From Paraconexibacter antarcticus (GTDB lineage: Bacteria > Actinomycetota > Thermoleophilia > Solirubrobacterales > Solirubrobacteraceae), in NCBI RefSeq assembly GCF_024220175.1, contig NZ_CP098502.1, positions 4,964,514-5,028,513 of the forward strand: DNA of 64,000 nt, in the 5' to 3' direction. The number at the start of each line of letters is the position of its first letter. The stretch's first letter is position 1. Shown here in pieces: positions 9,001 through 15,499 of the stretch. The translations under genes were made by a program, and so were the position numbers. A model generated the notes under the pieces. The model had not been told where the DNA came from, did no database searches, and saw only the letters and a list, made by a program, of their open reading frames with translations.

Positions 9001-9215
9001 TAGATGTCCTTGAAGGCGCGCGCGAGCACGTGGTGGCTACCCGGCATGCCGTTCGCCGTCGGCGGCCCCTCGTAGAAGACCCAGGGCTCGGCGCCCGCCC
9101 GGCGCTCGATCGACTGGCGGAAGACGTCGCGATCGCGCCAGCGCCGGAGGATCTCCTCCTCGAGCGCGGGAAAGGACTGGGCGGGATCGACGGCCTGGGA
9201 CATGGGTGCCGCCAT
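6084..9215 (-). CDS. ileS: Isoleucyl-tRNA synthetase, type 2, with GSHH signature
   Basis: The 1043-residue class I synthetase charges tRNA-Ile. Near the N-terminus YEGPPTANGMPGSHHVLA carries the ATP-binding signature, but instead of HxGH it reads G59-S-H-H62. KMSKSKGN follows at about residue 603. WDCHGLPVE, VPYCTRCGTALS and HCWRCGTPLIYY in the editing and zinc-like regions indicate the eukaryote-like type 2 enzyme. Type 2 IleRS is naturally less mupirocin-sensitive, and the swapped GxHH form has, to my recollection, been linked to very high resistance. Start could be 9215 (MAAPMSQ) or the ATG at 9203 (MSQAVD); neither has a clear ribosome site. No second ileS is present in the window. Confidence 0.95.
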   Translation of the reverse strand: MAAPMSQAVDPAQSFPALEEEILRRWRDRDVFRQSIERRAGAEPWVFYEGPPTANGMPGSHHVLARAFKDIYPRFRTMRGYRVERKGGWDCHGLPVEIQVEKELGLHNKNDIEAYGIEAFNQKCRESVFTFLEEWDRLTERIGFWVDLEHPYRTLDASYVESVWWALKTLSEKDLLFEGHKVVPYCTRCGTALSSHEVAQGYKDVVDQSVYVKLPVTTGAGPVVAGDQLLVWTTTPWTLPSNAAVAVAPELEYVRASAAGSEEVCVLAAGLVERVLGEGAVVHETFAGETFEGARYDPPFHFIASSAWGERAHSVLPADFVTADDGTGIVHTAIAFGEDDYRLGTSAGLTVVNPVGLDGRYDERITDYAGRHVKDVDGDIVDRLRADGRLLKVDAYEHSYPHCWRCGTPLIYYAKPSWFVGTSGHRQQLLDANETIGWHPEHIKHGRFGNWLENNIDWAVSRERYWGTPLPVWRSEDGADIHVVGSLAELEELSGVKLDDPHRPFVDDVTFPHPVTGATLTRVPEVIDVWFDSGCMPFAQHHAPIDPAGQATFEDQFPAQYICEAIDQTRGWFYSLLAVNTLLFDRAPYENVVCLGHIRDENDEKMSKSKGNIVEPMPVIDQYGADAFRWYFFTSKQPWDGYRFSTDAIGEGVRLFLRQLWNTYAFLQLYRVEDVEATETELDRWVLSRLAATVEEVTERLDAFDATFAGRAIGAFVDDLSNWYVRRSRPRFFAGDPGAFATLRECLETVSRLLAPFTPFISDAIFCGLTEGDAGALDSVHLADWPVAGPRDLALEEDMAIARDAVRLGLKARGMSKIKVRQPLAEAVIVATGREREAIGAHDAMIRDELNVRALRFIDSADELGSYELKANYRALGPRFGKHMPAAAAAIAALDAGHVAAAIREGRTFGVFVDGREHELGAEDVSLVMQPLEGYEVEREGNHAVALDLTIDEDLRREGWAREVVRAVQNLRKDSGLNVGDRITLALEGDEALVAAATEWQAWIAGEVLATAMSFDGAGDGAAAGSTDVSIDGLPLHLAIRTA

Positions 9216-9290
9216 TCTCGCAAGGTGCGGGGCCCGCGGCCCTCGCGGGGGCGGCGGCGGCGTCCGGCGTGGTCCGGCGCGGGGCGTCGC

Positions 9291-10196
9291 TCAGCCGGCG
9301 AGGCGGGCGCCGCGCGCCGCCGAGGACTCCGCGTCCCCGAGGCCGAGCGTGTCCGCGCGGCCGTCGACGTGCGCGAGCACGAGCTCGCGGGCGGCGAGCG
9401 GCTGGTCGCCGAGCGAGGCGACGGTCGACCCCGAGATGCCGCCGCGGGCGCTGAGCGCGCCGCGGTAGTCCAGGACGGTGACGCGGTCGCCGCAGGCGCG
9501 GCGGACGGCGAAGACGAGGCGGCCGAGCTCGTCGAGCGAGGCGCGGCGGCCGGTGAGGACGACGATCCGCGGGTCGAGCGCCGTGAGGGCGTGCGTCAGG
9601 CGGTTCGGGTCGAGCGTCGCGGTGAGCGTCAGCGTGCGCAGGCCGCTGCGGCGCAGGACGAGCTCGAGCGCCTGCGCGTGCAGCGCGTCCATGTCGACCG
9701 GGCGCGAGGCGTCGAAGAGCAGGACGCTCGAGGGACGGCTCGCGGGCGGCGCGACGCGCTGCTGGGCGGCGAGCCAGCCGGCGGTCCAGCGCCAGGCGAA
9801 GCCGAACTCGGCGGTCTCGCCGAGGCCGTCCTCGTCGAGGGCGGCGACCGACGGGAGCATGACCTCCTCGACGGTGCGCTCCATCGAGCGGACGGTGAGC
9901 GACTCCTCGACGATGCGGTCGGCCTCGCCGTCGTCGAAGCGGTTGAAGGCGGACTTCAGGCGGGCCGGGGTCGCGGGGCCGGCGCCGCGCTCGCGGGCGA
10001 TCGAGATGGCGGACGAGACGTTGTGCGTCTCCTCGAACGCGCTCCGCAGGGCCTCGACCTCCGCGAGGTCGAACTGCCGGTGCCCGCCGGCGGTGCGCCG
10101 CGGCTCCGGGAAGCCGAAGCGGCGCTCCCACGAGCGCAGCGTGTTCGGGCTGACCCCGAGCATGGCCGCGGCGGCATTGGTCCGGATGGCGGGCAT
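9291..10196 (-). CDS. MerR-type regulator with cobalamin-domain-like C-terminus (paralogue B)
   Basis: A 301-residue protein. Residues 5-45 form a MerR winged helix (NAAAAMLGVSPNTLRSWERR, then GGHRQFDLAEVEALRSAF). The rest is helical followed by an alternating strand/helix region (SSVLLFDASRP, LRTLTLTATLD, PRIVVLTGRRA, RVTVLDYRG) resembling the B12-binding domain of CarH/LitR photoreceptors. The usual DxHxxG cobalamin ligand site is replaced by SRPVDMDAL, and the EH pair that caps the cofactor in CarH is not seen, so it probably does not bind B12. Start ATG 10196 is the first residue of the HTH homology. It ends a leftward cluster after the zinc/PAS gene and its paralogue at 10759. Confidence 0.75.
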   Translation of the reverse strand: MPAIRTNAAAAMLGVSPNTLRSWERRFGFPEPRRTAGGHRQFDLAEVEALRSAFEETHNVSSAISIARERGAGPATPARLKSAFNRFDDGEADRIVEESLTVRSMERTVEEVMLPSVAALDEDGLGETAEFGFAWRWTAGWLAAQQRVAPPASRPSSVLLFDASRPVDMDALHAQALELVLRRSGLRTLTLTATLDPNRLTHALTALDPRIVVLTGRRASLDELGRLVFAVRRACGDRVTVLDYRGALSARGGISGSTVASLGDQPLAARELVLAHVDGRADTLGLGDAESSAARGARLAG

Positions 10197-10233
10197 GGGC
10201 GGATGATCGGCGCGGCTGCCCCGTCCCGCAACC

Positions 10234-10252
10234 TGTGCAGCGGTACGTGCAG
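10234..10252 (-). promoter_or_regulatory. Possible operator: two GTGCAG half-sites
   Basis: GTGCAG occurs at 10235-10240 and 10247-10252, 12 bases apart, inside the 77-base gap upstream of the MerR-like gene. It resembles the GTGCAA direct repeats before the paralogous gene at 11728. Speculative. Confidence 0.3.
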
Positions 10253-10273
10253 ATGGGGAGGTTTGCCGAGCTT

Positions 10274-10762
10274 TCAGACTTCGTCGTCGTCGAGGACGAG
10301 GACGACGGCCCGCGGCGGCCCGCAGGCGCCCATGCGCACGACGTAGCGGATGCCCCACTCGCCGGCCGGCCGGACGACCGCCCGTTCGACGCCGCCGGCC
10401 GCGCCGGCCGCGGCGAGGACGCCGCCGACGAGCGTGTCGAGGCTCACGCCCTCGGCCTGGGCGGGGACGAGCAGCTCGGCGAGGGACCGCCCGACGATGT
10501 CGGGCTCGTCGACCCCGAGCAGCGCCTCGGCCGCGCGGGAGACGGCGCAGATGCCGAGCGCCTGGTCGACGATGAGCGACGGCTGGTCATGACGCGGCGC
10601 GACCGTGGCCGCGGCGCTGAGCACCATGCCGAGGTCGCACGAGGTGCAGATGCGGTGGTCCTCCTCCGGCGCGGGGCGGTGCCCGCAGTACCCGCAGAAG
10701 CGGACCTCGGGGGCCGCCTCGTGCGGGGTGGGGACGACACGCAGGACGGGACGGGGACTCAT
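10274..10762 (-). CDS. Zinc-ribbon plus PAS-like sensory protein
   Basis: A 162-residue protein with an N-terminal zinc ribbon (C23-x2-C26 in FCGYCGH and C39-x2-C42 in CTSC) joined to a PAS-like segment of about 100 residues (PSLIVDQALGICAVSRAAEALLGVDEPDIVGRSLAELL, strands near the C-terminus VVRMGACGPPRAVVLVLDD). The phrase around ALGICAVSRAAEALLG resembles the start of PAS folds, which sense small molecules, redox or light. It has no output domain, so it probably acts through a partner. Its ATG overlaps the stop of the upstream MerR-like gene by four bases (ATGA), implying translational coupling and a shared function with that regulator. Confidence 0.65.
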   Translation of the reverse strand: MSPRPVLRVVPTPHEAAPEVRFCGYCGHRPAPEEDHRICTSCDLGMVLSAAATVAPRHDQPSLIVDQALGICAVSRAAEALLGVDEPDIVGRSLAELLVPAQAEGVSLDTLVGGVLAAAGAAGGVERAVVRPAGEWGIRYVVRMGACGPPRAVVLVLDDDEV

Positions 10763-11673
10763 GAGGCGTTGCGCTCCTGGAGCGCCTCGCGAGCGGCGTA
10801 GAGATCGACCGTGGACAAGCTGGGTGCCTCCGTGCGGGCGGCGCTGTCGAGCAGCGCCAGGATTTCTCGATGGGCGGCCGACGGCGAGATGCTGAGGGCC
10901 TGCGATCCGGTCGTCCTCACCCGCGAGGTGGACCGGTGGAAGAGGGTGACCGGCAGGGTCCCCGCGCTGACGCGGGCGCGGTAGGCCCACCGTGCGACGA
11001 GCTCGTCGGACTCCGAGCCGCCGGCGACGACGACGAGGTCGGGACGGAAGGCGGCGAGGGCCTCGCCGAGCCCGGCGACCCCGCTGACCGGCAGCGTGAT
11101 GATGCGGGCGCCGGCGCGGGCGAGGAAGAGCTCCAGGGCCCGCAGGTGCAGGTCCTGCAGGTCGATCCGGCCGCCCGTGGCGTCGCCGATGAGGATGCCC
11201 ATGCGCCGGGTCGGCGGGGGCGTCATGCGCTGCGCTCGGCGCAGCCAGTCCTGGGCCCACTGCGCGGAGAACGACCAGGGCGCCGAATCCTCGCCGTGCT
11301 GGCCCGCGAGCTCCACGAGCGACGGGAGGAGGACCTCCTCGACGGCGCGGTCGACGGTGCGGAGCGCGAGCGCGGCGGCCATCGCGGCGTCCGCGCGCGT
11401 GAGCTCGTAGGCGTTGAGCGCCCCTGTGAGCATCTGCGTGTCGGCCTGGAGCGACTCCTGCGCGCGGGAGACCGCCGACGAGATCGACAGCCCCTCCTTG
11501 AGGGCATCGCGGAGCGCGGCGACCTCGCCGAACGTGTACATGCGGTGCTGACCCGCGGTGCGCGCAGGCTTGGGGTAGCCGAACCGTCGCTCCCACGCGC
11601 GCAGCGTGTTGGGGCTCACGTTCAACATCTGCGCCGCTTCAGAGGTCTTCAGGGTCCGCACGTGACCTCCCAT
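10759..11673 (-). CDS. MerR-type regulator with cobalamin-domain-like C-terminus (paralogue A)
   Basis: A 304-residue paralogue of the gene at 9291 with the same order: MerR winged helix (TSEAAQMLNVSPNTLRAWERR, then GQHRMYTFGEVAALRDAL) followed by a helical linker and a Rossmann-like domain (RMGILIGDATGGRIDL, ARIITLPVSG, PDLVVVAGGSE). GDATGGRID sits where B12-binding relatives have DxHxxG, so the cobalamin His is missing here too. I chose ATG 11673, just after a TATGCT box; GTG 11661, preceded by GGGAGGTCAC, is possible. It is the first gene of the leftward three-gene cluster and diverges from an HD-GYP gene. Direct repeats upstream suggest autoregulation. Confidence 0.75.
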   Translation of the reverse strand: MGGHVRTLKTSEAAQMLNVSPNTLRAWERRFGYPKPARTAGQHRMYTFGEVAALRDALKEGLSISSAVSRAQESLQADTQMLTGALNAYELTRADAAMAAALALRTVDRAVEEVLLPSLVELAGQHGEDSAPWSFSAQWAQDWLRRAQRMTPPPTRRMGILIGDATGGRIDLQDLHLRALELFLARAGARIITLPVSGVAGLGEALAAFRPDLVVVAGGSESDELVARWAYRARVSAGTLPVTLFHRSTSRVRTTGSQALSISPSAAHREILALLDSAARTEAPSLSTVDLYAAREALQERNAS

Positions 11674-11687
11674 CAAATCGAGCGGCG

Positions 11688-11693
11688 AGCATA
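11688..11693 (-). promoter_or_regulatory. -10 box (TATGCT) for the MerR/zinc-PAS cluster
   Basis: TATGCT lies 14 bases before the chosen ATG. With initiation about 7 bases downstream the leader would be about 7 bases. The GTGCAAA repeats at 11728-11746 lie upstream of it. Confidence 0.5.
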
Positions 11694-11727
11694 CCGCCAC
11701 GAATTCCCCCAACTTTGCAATGGTTCC

Positions 11728-11746
11728 TGTGCAAACTCTGTGCAAA
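11728..11746 (+). promoter_or_regulatory. Two direct repeats TGTGCAAA at exactly 11-base spacing
   Basis: TGTGCAAA occurs at 11728-11735 and 11739-11746; a weaker TTTGCAA lies at 11714-11720. CarH-type MerR regulators bind direct repeats spaced one helical turn (11 bases) apart, so this is a plausible operator for one or both MerR paralogues. It sits between divergent genes. Confidence 0.5.
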
Positions 11747-11823
11747 ACCTCTCGGCTACGCCATCCGGTCGCAAAAGTGGTGTCTCCCCACGCCTCAATG
11801 AACCTTTACATAGGAGCAAAAAC

Positions 11824-11844
11824 ATGCCCATCGGCTCGCGCTAG
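11824..11844 (+). CDS. Possible 6-codon leader peptide (MPIGSR)
   Basis: ATG CCC ATC GGC TCG CGC TAG is preceded by AGGAG at 7 bases spacing in an unusually AT-rich stretch (TTTACATAGGAGCAAAAAC). It ends 22 bases before the GTG of the HD-GYP gene, which itself lacks a Shine-Dalgarno. It may be a leader ORF controlling that gene or only a ribosome-loading site. No protein evidence is possible at this length. Confidence 0.35.
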   Translation: MPIGSR

Positions 11845-11866
11845 ATCCTGTTGAATCCATCGTCCG

Positions 11867-13198
11867 GTGTCCACCCCCGCCCCCGCCCGGCGCGATTCCC
11901 CCGTCCCACGCCCCGTCCTGGCGTCCGCCATCTCGGCGCTGCTGCTCCTCGGCTCCGTCGCCTGGGCCGTCGTCACCGCGGATGCGTTCCCGCCCGTGGC
12001 AGCGATCCTGCTGGCGGCGGCGTGCGCATCGGAGATCCTCGCCGTCCGGTTCCCGGGCCGCTTCGTCGTCACGGGCTGGGACTGGTGCTACCTCCTGGCG
12101 ATCTTCTTCCCCGGCGGCGCCGCGGCGATCGCGGGCGTCGTGGCGGCGACGCTCGCCGGCTGGCTCTTCGACCGCTACCGGCTCCCGTCGCTGCTGCTCA
12201 ACCTCGCGGCCGTGGCCGGCCCGGTCGTCGTCGGCAGCCTGCTCTTCGACCACCTGGACGGGCCGCTGGGCTTCCTCCCCGCGACCGTCGCGGCGACGCT
12301 CGCGGTCATCGGGCTCCACATCGTCGTCGCGTTCGGCCTCATCGGGCTGCTCGACGGCGTCCGGCTCACCCGGTCGCTCGGGCGCGCCCGCACGATCGCC
12401 GTCCCGTTCGGCCTCCAGGCCGCGTTCGCGATCGGGCTCGCCGGGGTCTACCGGCGGTACGGCGTCGAGGCGGTGTTCGTCGCCGTCGTCTTCGGCGGCG
12501 CGTTCGTCTACATGACGCAGCTGCTCGTCGTCGCGCGCGAGCGGGCGACCGCGCACGCGAACCTCAGCTGGGGGGTCCTCAGCGGCCTCATCCGGACCCT
12601 CGAGATGCGCGACCCGCGCTCCGCCCGCCACTGCGCCGCCGTCGCCCGCTTCAGCCGCGACATCGCGCGGGCGGCGGGGCTGTCGAAGGCCGACCAGGAC
12701 CTCGCGCACACCGCCGGGCTGCTGCACGACATCGGGAAGTTCGCGCTGTCGGACCGCGTCCTCGACGGCGACGGGCTGACCGAGGCGGACTGGCGGGCGA
12801 TCCGCCGCCACCCCGCCATCGGCGCCGACCTCCTGAAGGACATCTCCGTGTACGGGCCGGTCGGCGAGATCGTCGGCGCGCACCACGAGCGCTGGGACGG
12901 GCGGGGCTACCCGAACCGCATCGCCGGCGAGGACATCCCGGAGATCGCGCGGATCGTCGCCGTCGCCGAGGTCTACGACACGCTCACCGCGCCGGACACG
13001 TACCGGACGCCGAAGAACTCGTTCGAGGCGCTGAACACCCTGCGCGAGGCGTCCGGGCGCCAGTTCGACCCGCGCTTCGTCGAGGCGCTCGCGACGGTGC
13101 TCGCCGGCCGGGACGTCGCCTACCGCCACGCGGACGACGCGGACTTCGACGCCGAGCTCGACATCCAGCGCCGCATGAGCGAGGCCGCGAGCACCTGA
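11867..13198 (+). CDS. Membrane-bound HD-GYP domain protein (cyclic-di-GMP phosphodiesterase-like)
   Basis: A 443-residue protein. The first 215 or so residues hold six to eight hydrophobic helices, a MASE-like membrane sensor. The HD-GYP domain follows: an ERAxAHANL linker, RHCAAVARFSRDIA, LLHDIGKF with the metal-binding H287-D288, and HHERWDGRGYPNRIAGEDIP (H339, H340, GYP 347-349), then VAVAEVYDTLTAPDTYR. All hallmark residues are present, so it should hydrolyse a cyclic dinucleotide. It starts at GTG 11867 and its TGA overlaps the next ATG by one base, so it is coupled to an ICMT-like methyltransferase. It diverges from the MerR cluster and may share its control region. Confidence 0.85.
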   Translation: MSTPAPARRDSPVPRPVLASAISALLLLGSVAWAVVTADAFPPVAAILLAAACASEILAVRFPGRFVVTGWDWCYLLAIFFPGGAAAIAGVVAATLAGWLFDRYRLPSLLLNLAAVAGPVVVGSLLFDHLDGPLGFLPATVAATLAVIGLHIVVAFGLIGLLDGVRLTRSLGRARTIAVPFGLQAAFAIGLAGVYRRYGVEAVFVAVVFGGAFVYMTQLLVVARERATAHANLSWGVLSGLIRTLEMRDPRSARHCAAVARFSRDIARAAGLSKADQDLAHTAGLLHDIGKFALSDRVLDGDGLTEADWRAIRRHPAIGADLLKDISVYGPVGEIVGAHHERWDGRGYPNRIAGEDIPEIARIVAVAEVYDTLTAPDTYRTPKNSFEALNTLREASGRQFDPRFVEALATVLAGRDVAYRHADDADFDAELDIQRRMSEAAST

Positions 13199-13719
13199 TG
13201 GGGCGCCGGGCTGCCGCGCTCGCGAGCGCGGTGTTCTTCCTCCTCGGCCCCGGGCTCGAGGCCGGGGCCGGCCCGGCGCTGCTCACCGGCGGCTTCGCGC
13301 GTGGCGACGACCTGCCCGTGCAGCCGGCGTGGTCGGTGCTCGGCGCGCTGCTCGTCTGCGCCGGGCTGCTCGTCGTCGTCCGCGCGTTCGTCGCCTTCGT
13401 CCTCGAGGGACGCGGGTCCCCGACGCCGGCGGCGCCGACCGGGGCGCTCGTCGTGAGCGGGGCCTACCGCTGGGTCCGCAACCCGATGTACGTCGCGACC
13501 GCGGCGGTGGTCGTCGGGGAGGGACTGCTGCTCGCCCGGCCGGTGCTGTTCGTCGCCGCGGCGGCGTACGTCGCGACGCTCGCGCTCGTCACGCGGCGCA
13601 TCGAGGAGCCGGCGCTCGCCCGTCGCTTCGGGCCGGCCTACGCCGAGTACCGCGCGGCGGTGCCCGGCTGGTGGCCGCGGCGGCGGCCGTGGTCACCCCC
13701 CGCGACGCCCGTCGACTGA
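13198..13719 (+). CDS. ICMT/PEMT-like membrane methyltransferase
   Basis: A 173-residue integral membrane protein with four or five helices and the isoprenylcysteine carboxylmethyltransferase-type signature GALVVSGAYRWVRNPMYVA followed by EEPALARRFGPAYAEYRAAV and a C-terminal GWWPRR. Such bacterial proteins bind S-adenosylmethionine and methylate lipid or thiol substrates; the substrate is unknown. The ATG overlaps the HD-GYP stop (TGATG), so the two are translated together. The stop codon TGA is the first triplet of a palindromic repeat. Confidence 0.75.
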   Translation: MGRRAAALASAVFFLLGPGLEAGAGPALLTGGFARGDDLPVQPAWSVLGALLVCAGLLVVVRAFVAFVLEGRGSPTPAAPTGALVVSGAYRWVRNPMYVATAAVVVGEGLLLARPVLFVAAAAYVATLALVTRRIEEPALARRFGPAYAEYRAAVPGWWPRRRPWSPPATPVD

Positions 13720-13753
13720 CAGCTCACGCAGACCCCTGCTGCGTCAGCTGTCA
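13717..13753. repeat. Palindromic repeat, TGACAGCTCA type, copy 1
   Basis: Arms TGACAGCTCACGCAG and CTGCGTCAGCTGTCA pair over 15 bases with one mismatch. It lies between convergent genes and overlaps the upstream stop codon. A near-identical copy is at 62155, in the same convergent context, so bidirectional termination is likely. Confidence 0.8.
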
Positions 13754-13789
13754 CTCGGCGCGGGGGGGCCGGCGGCCGGTGGTGCCGGT

Positions 13790-13993
13790 CTAGTGCGGCG
13801 TCTGCTCGAGGGACGCCATGAACGCGTCGAGCTGCTCGATCGAGAAGCGGCGCTGCCCGCCCGGCGTGCGGTAGCCGACGAGGTGCCCGAGGTCCGACCA
13901 GCGGCGGACGGTCGACAGGCTCACCCCGAGGTACTGCGCCGCCTGGGAGGTCGTGAGGCCGAGGCGGGTCGTCTTGGGGATGGCGCTGTCCAT
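13790..13993 (-). CDS. BldC-like small MerR-type DNA-binding protein
   Basis: A 67-residue protein consisting of a single MerR/excisionase-type winged helix: LTTSQAAQYLGVSLSTVRRW, then GHLVGYRTPGGQRRFS and a short helix. Length and layout match BldC of actinobacteria, a head-to-tail binding developmental regulator that lacks the MerR dimerisation helix. Excisionase is the alternative, but no integrase is nearby. ATG 13993 follows TACAAC by 6 bases, so the mRNA is predicted leaderless. The gene is monocistronic. Confidence 0.75.
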   Translation of the reverse strand: MDSAIPKTTRLGLTTSQAAQYLGVSLSTVRRWSDLGHLVGYRTPGGQRRFSIEQLDAFMASLEQTPH

Positions 13994-13999
13994 GGACCG

Positions 14000-14005
14000 G
14001 TTGTA
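14000..14005 (-). promoter_or_regulatory. -10 box (TACAAC) for the BldC-like gene, leaderless
   Basis: TACAAC ends 6 bases before ATG 13993, so transcription should start at or next to the start codon. Confidence 0.55.
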
Positions 14006-14091
14006 CGGCGGCGGCGGGGAGCGCGTCGATGCGCCGGCCTCTTTGCGGAGCTTTGCGCGTCGATCCACACGCCTGCTGCAGGTTGGACGGG

Positions 14092-15405
14092 TCAGGCCGT
14101 CGCCCCGAGGACCGCCCAGCGGCCGCCGCGGAAGCGCGCGCCCGTCGTCGCGAGGCGGGCGAGCATCAGCACGTCGATCGCCACCCAGACCCCGACGACG
14201 CCGCCGTCGAGGGCGAGGCTCGCGAGCGCGAGCGGGACGAAGACCACCACCGCGCTGAACGCCATCGCGCGGGCGAGGTAGCGGGTGTCCCCGGCGCCGA
14301 TGAGGATCCCGTCGAGCGCGAAGACGACGGCCCCGGCCGGCGGCAGGAGCGCGAAGAGCGGCCAGAGGTCGCGGGCCTGGCCGAGGACCGCCGGGTCGCC
14401 GGTGAACGCGCGGGGCAGGACGCTCGTGAGCGCGAGGAGCAGCACGCCGAAGCCGCAGCCGACGGCGAGCGCCCAGCCGAGCATCCGGCGGGCGGCCGCG
14501 ACGGCGCCTGCCCCGTCCCCCGCGCCGAGCGCCCGACCGACGATGATCTGCCCGGCGATCGCGATCGCGTCGAGGACGAGCGCGAGGAAGATGAAGAGCT
14601 GGAACGCGATCTGGTGCGCGGCCAGCGCCGCGGTCGACGTCCGGGCGACCACGGCGCCCGCCAGGGTGAAGGCGAGCAGGAGCGACCCCGTGCGGACGAG
14701 CAGGTCGCCGCCGAGGCGCAGGAGGCTGCGGAGGTCCGCCCACCGCGGCCGCCGCGACACCTCGGGCCCGCCGGCGCGCAGCAGCAGCACCGCGAACGCG
14801 GCGCCCATCCCCGCCTGCGCGACGACGGTGCCGAGCGCGGAGCCGTCGAGGCCGAGGTCCAGGCCGTAGACGAGCACGAGCTCGAGCGCAACGTTGACGA
14901 GGTTCGCGGCGATGAGGACGACGAGCGGGGCGCGGAGGCGGCCGACGCCGCGGAGGTACCCCTGGCCGCTCAGCGCGACGAGCGCGAAGGGCAGGCCGGC
15001 GGCGCTCAGCCGCAGGTAGCGCTCGGCGAGCCGCGCGGCGTCGCCCGTGCCCCCGAGCGCGAGCATGAGCGGGTGCGCGAGGGCGAGGACGGCGAGCGCG
15101 ACGGCGACGCCGAGGCCGACGGCGAGCCACAGCGCCTGCGCGGCGATCTGCGCGGCGCGCGCGTGCTGACCGGCGCCGTGCAGCCGCGCGACCTGCGCGG
15201 TCGTGCCGTAGGCGAGGAAGTTGCAGAGCGCGACGAGCGCGCTGAGGGCCGTCGCCGCCAGGGCGAGGGCGCCGAGCTGGCGCGTGCCGAGGTGGCCGAC
15301 GATCGCCGTGTCGGCGAGGACGTAGAGCGGCTCGGCGGCGAGCGCGCCGAGGGCGGGCAGCGCGAGCCGGAGGATCTCGCGGTCGTGCGTCCGGGCGGCG
15401 GCCAC
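14092..15405 (-). CDS. MATE family efflux transporter (DinF-like)
   Basis: A 437-residue protein with about 12 transmembrane helices and the MATE pattern: LPALGALAAEPLYVLADTAIVGHLGT at the N-terminus, QGYLRG after helix 4, and a second repeat beginning GDLLVRTGSLLLAFTLAGAVVA with AAHQIAFQLFIF. MATE pumps export drugs or metabolites using Na+ or H+ gradients; the DinF branch is suggested by this N-terminal sequence. Start GTG 15405 gives a normal N-terminus; the frame is open further upstream but non-coding in character. Single gene; substrate unknown. Confidence 0.88.
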   Translation of the reverse strand: MAAARTHDREILRLALPALGALAAEPLYVLADTAIVGHLGTRQLGALALAATALSALVALCNFLAYGTTAQVARLHGAGQHARAAQIAAQALWLAVGLGVAVALAVLALAHPLMLALGGTGDAARLAERYLRLSAAGLPFALVALSGQGYLRGVGRLRAPLVVLIAANLVNVALELVLVYGLDLGLDGSALGTVVAQAGMGAAFAVLLLRAGGPEVSRRPRWADLRSLLRLGGDLLVRTGSLLLAFTLAGAVVARTSTAALAAHQIAFQLFIFLALVLDAIAIAGQIIVGRALGAGDGAGAVAAARRMLGWALAVGCGFGVLLLALTSVLPRAFTGDPAVLGQARDLWPLFALLPPAGAVVFALDGILIGAGDTRYLARAMAFSAVVVFVPLALASLALDGGVVGVWVAIDVLMLARLATTGARFRGGRWAVLGATA

Positions 15406-15487
15406 GACCCCAGCTTGACCGGTGCAAGCCGGGGACGCCGGGGCGCCAGGCGTCCTCGGAGCGTGGAACCGGCGCCGCGACCGGGCA

Positions 15488-15493
15488 TAGGAT
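15488..15493 (+). promoter_or_regulatory. -10 box (TAGGAT) for the lipoprotein gene, leaderless
   Basis: TAGGAT is followed by six bases and then ATG 15500, the spacing expected for a leaderless mRNA. Confidence 0.6.
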
Positions 15494-15499
15494 CGGGCG

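Noticed and set aside
5937..10346. A 1469-codon open frame on the plus strand, and others of more than 600 codons (1850-3379, 29032-33477, 44530-47232)
   Set aside because: They are antisense shadows of ileS, polX, the GH2/RTX genes and ychF, rich in Arg/Ala/Asp/Glu as expected from very high GC. No domain pattern.
9291..11673. B12-dependent photoreceptor (CarH) pair
   Set aside because: The cobalamin ligand motif DxHxxG is lacking in both and no carotenoid gene is nearby.
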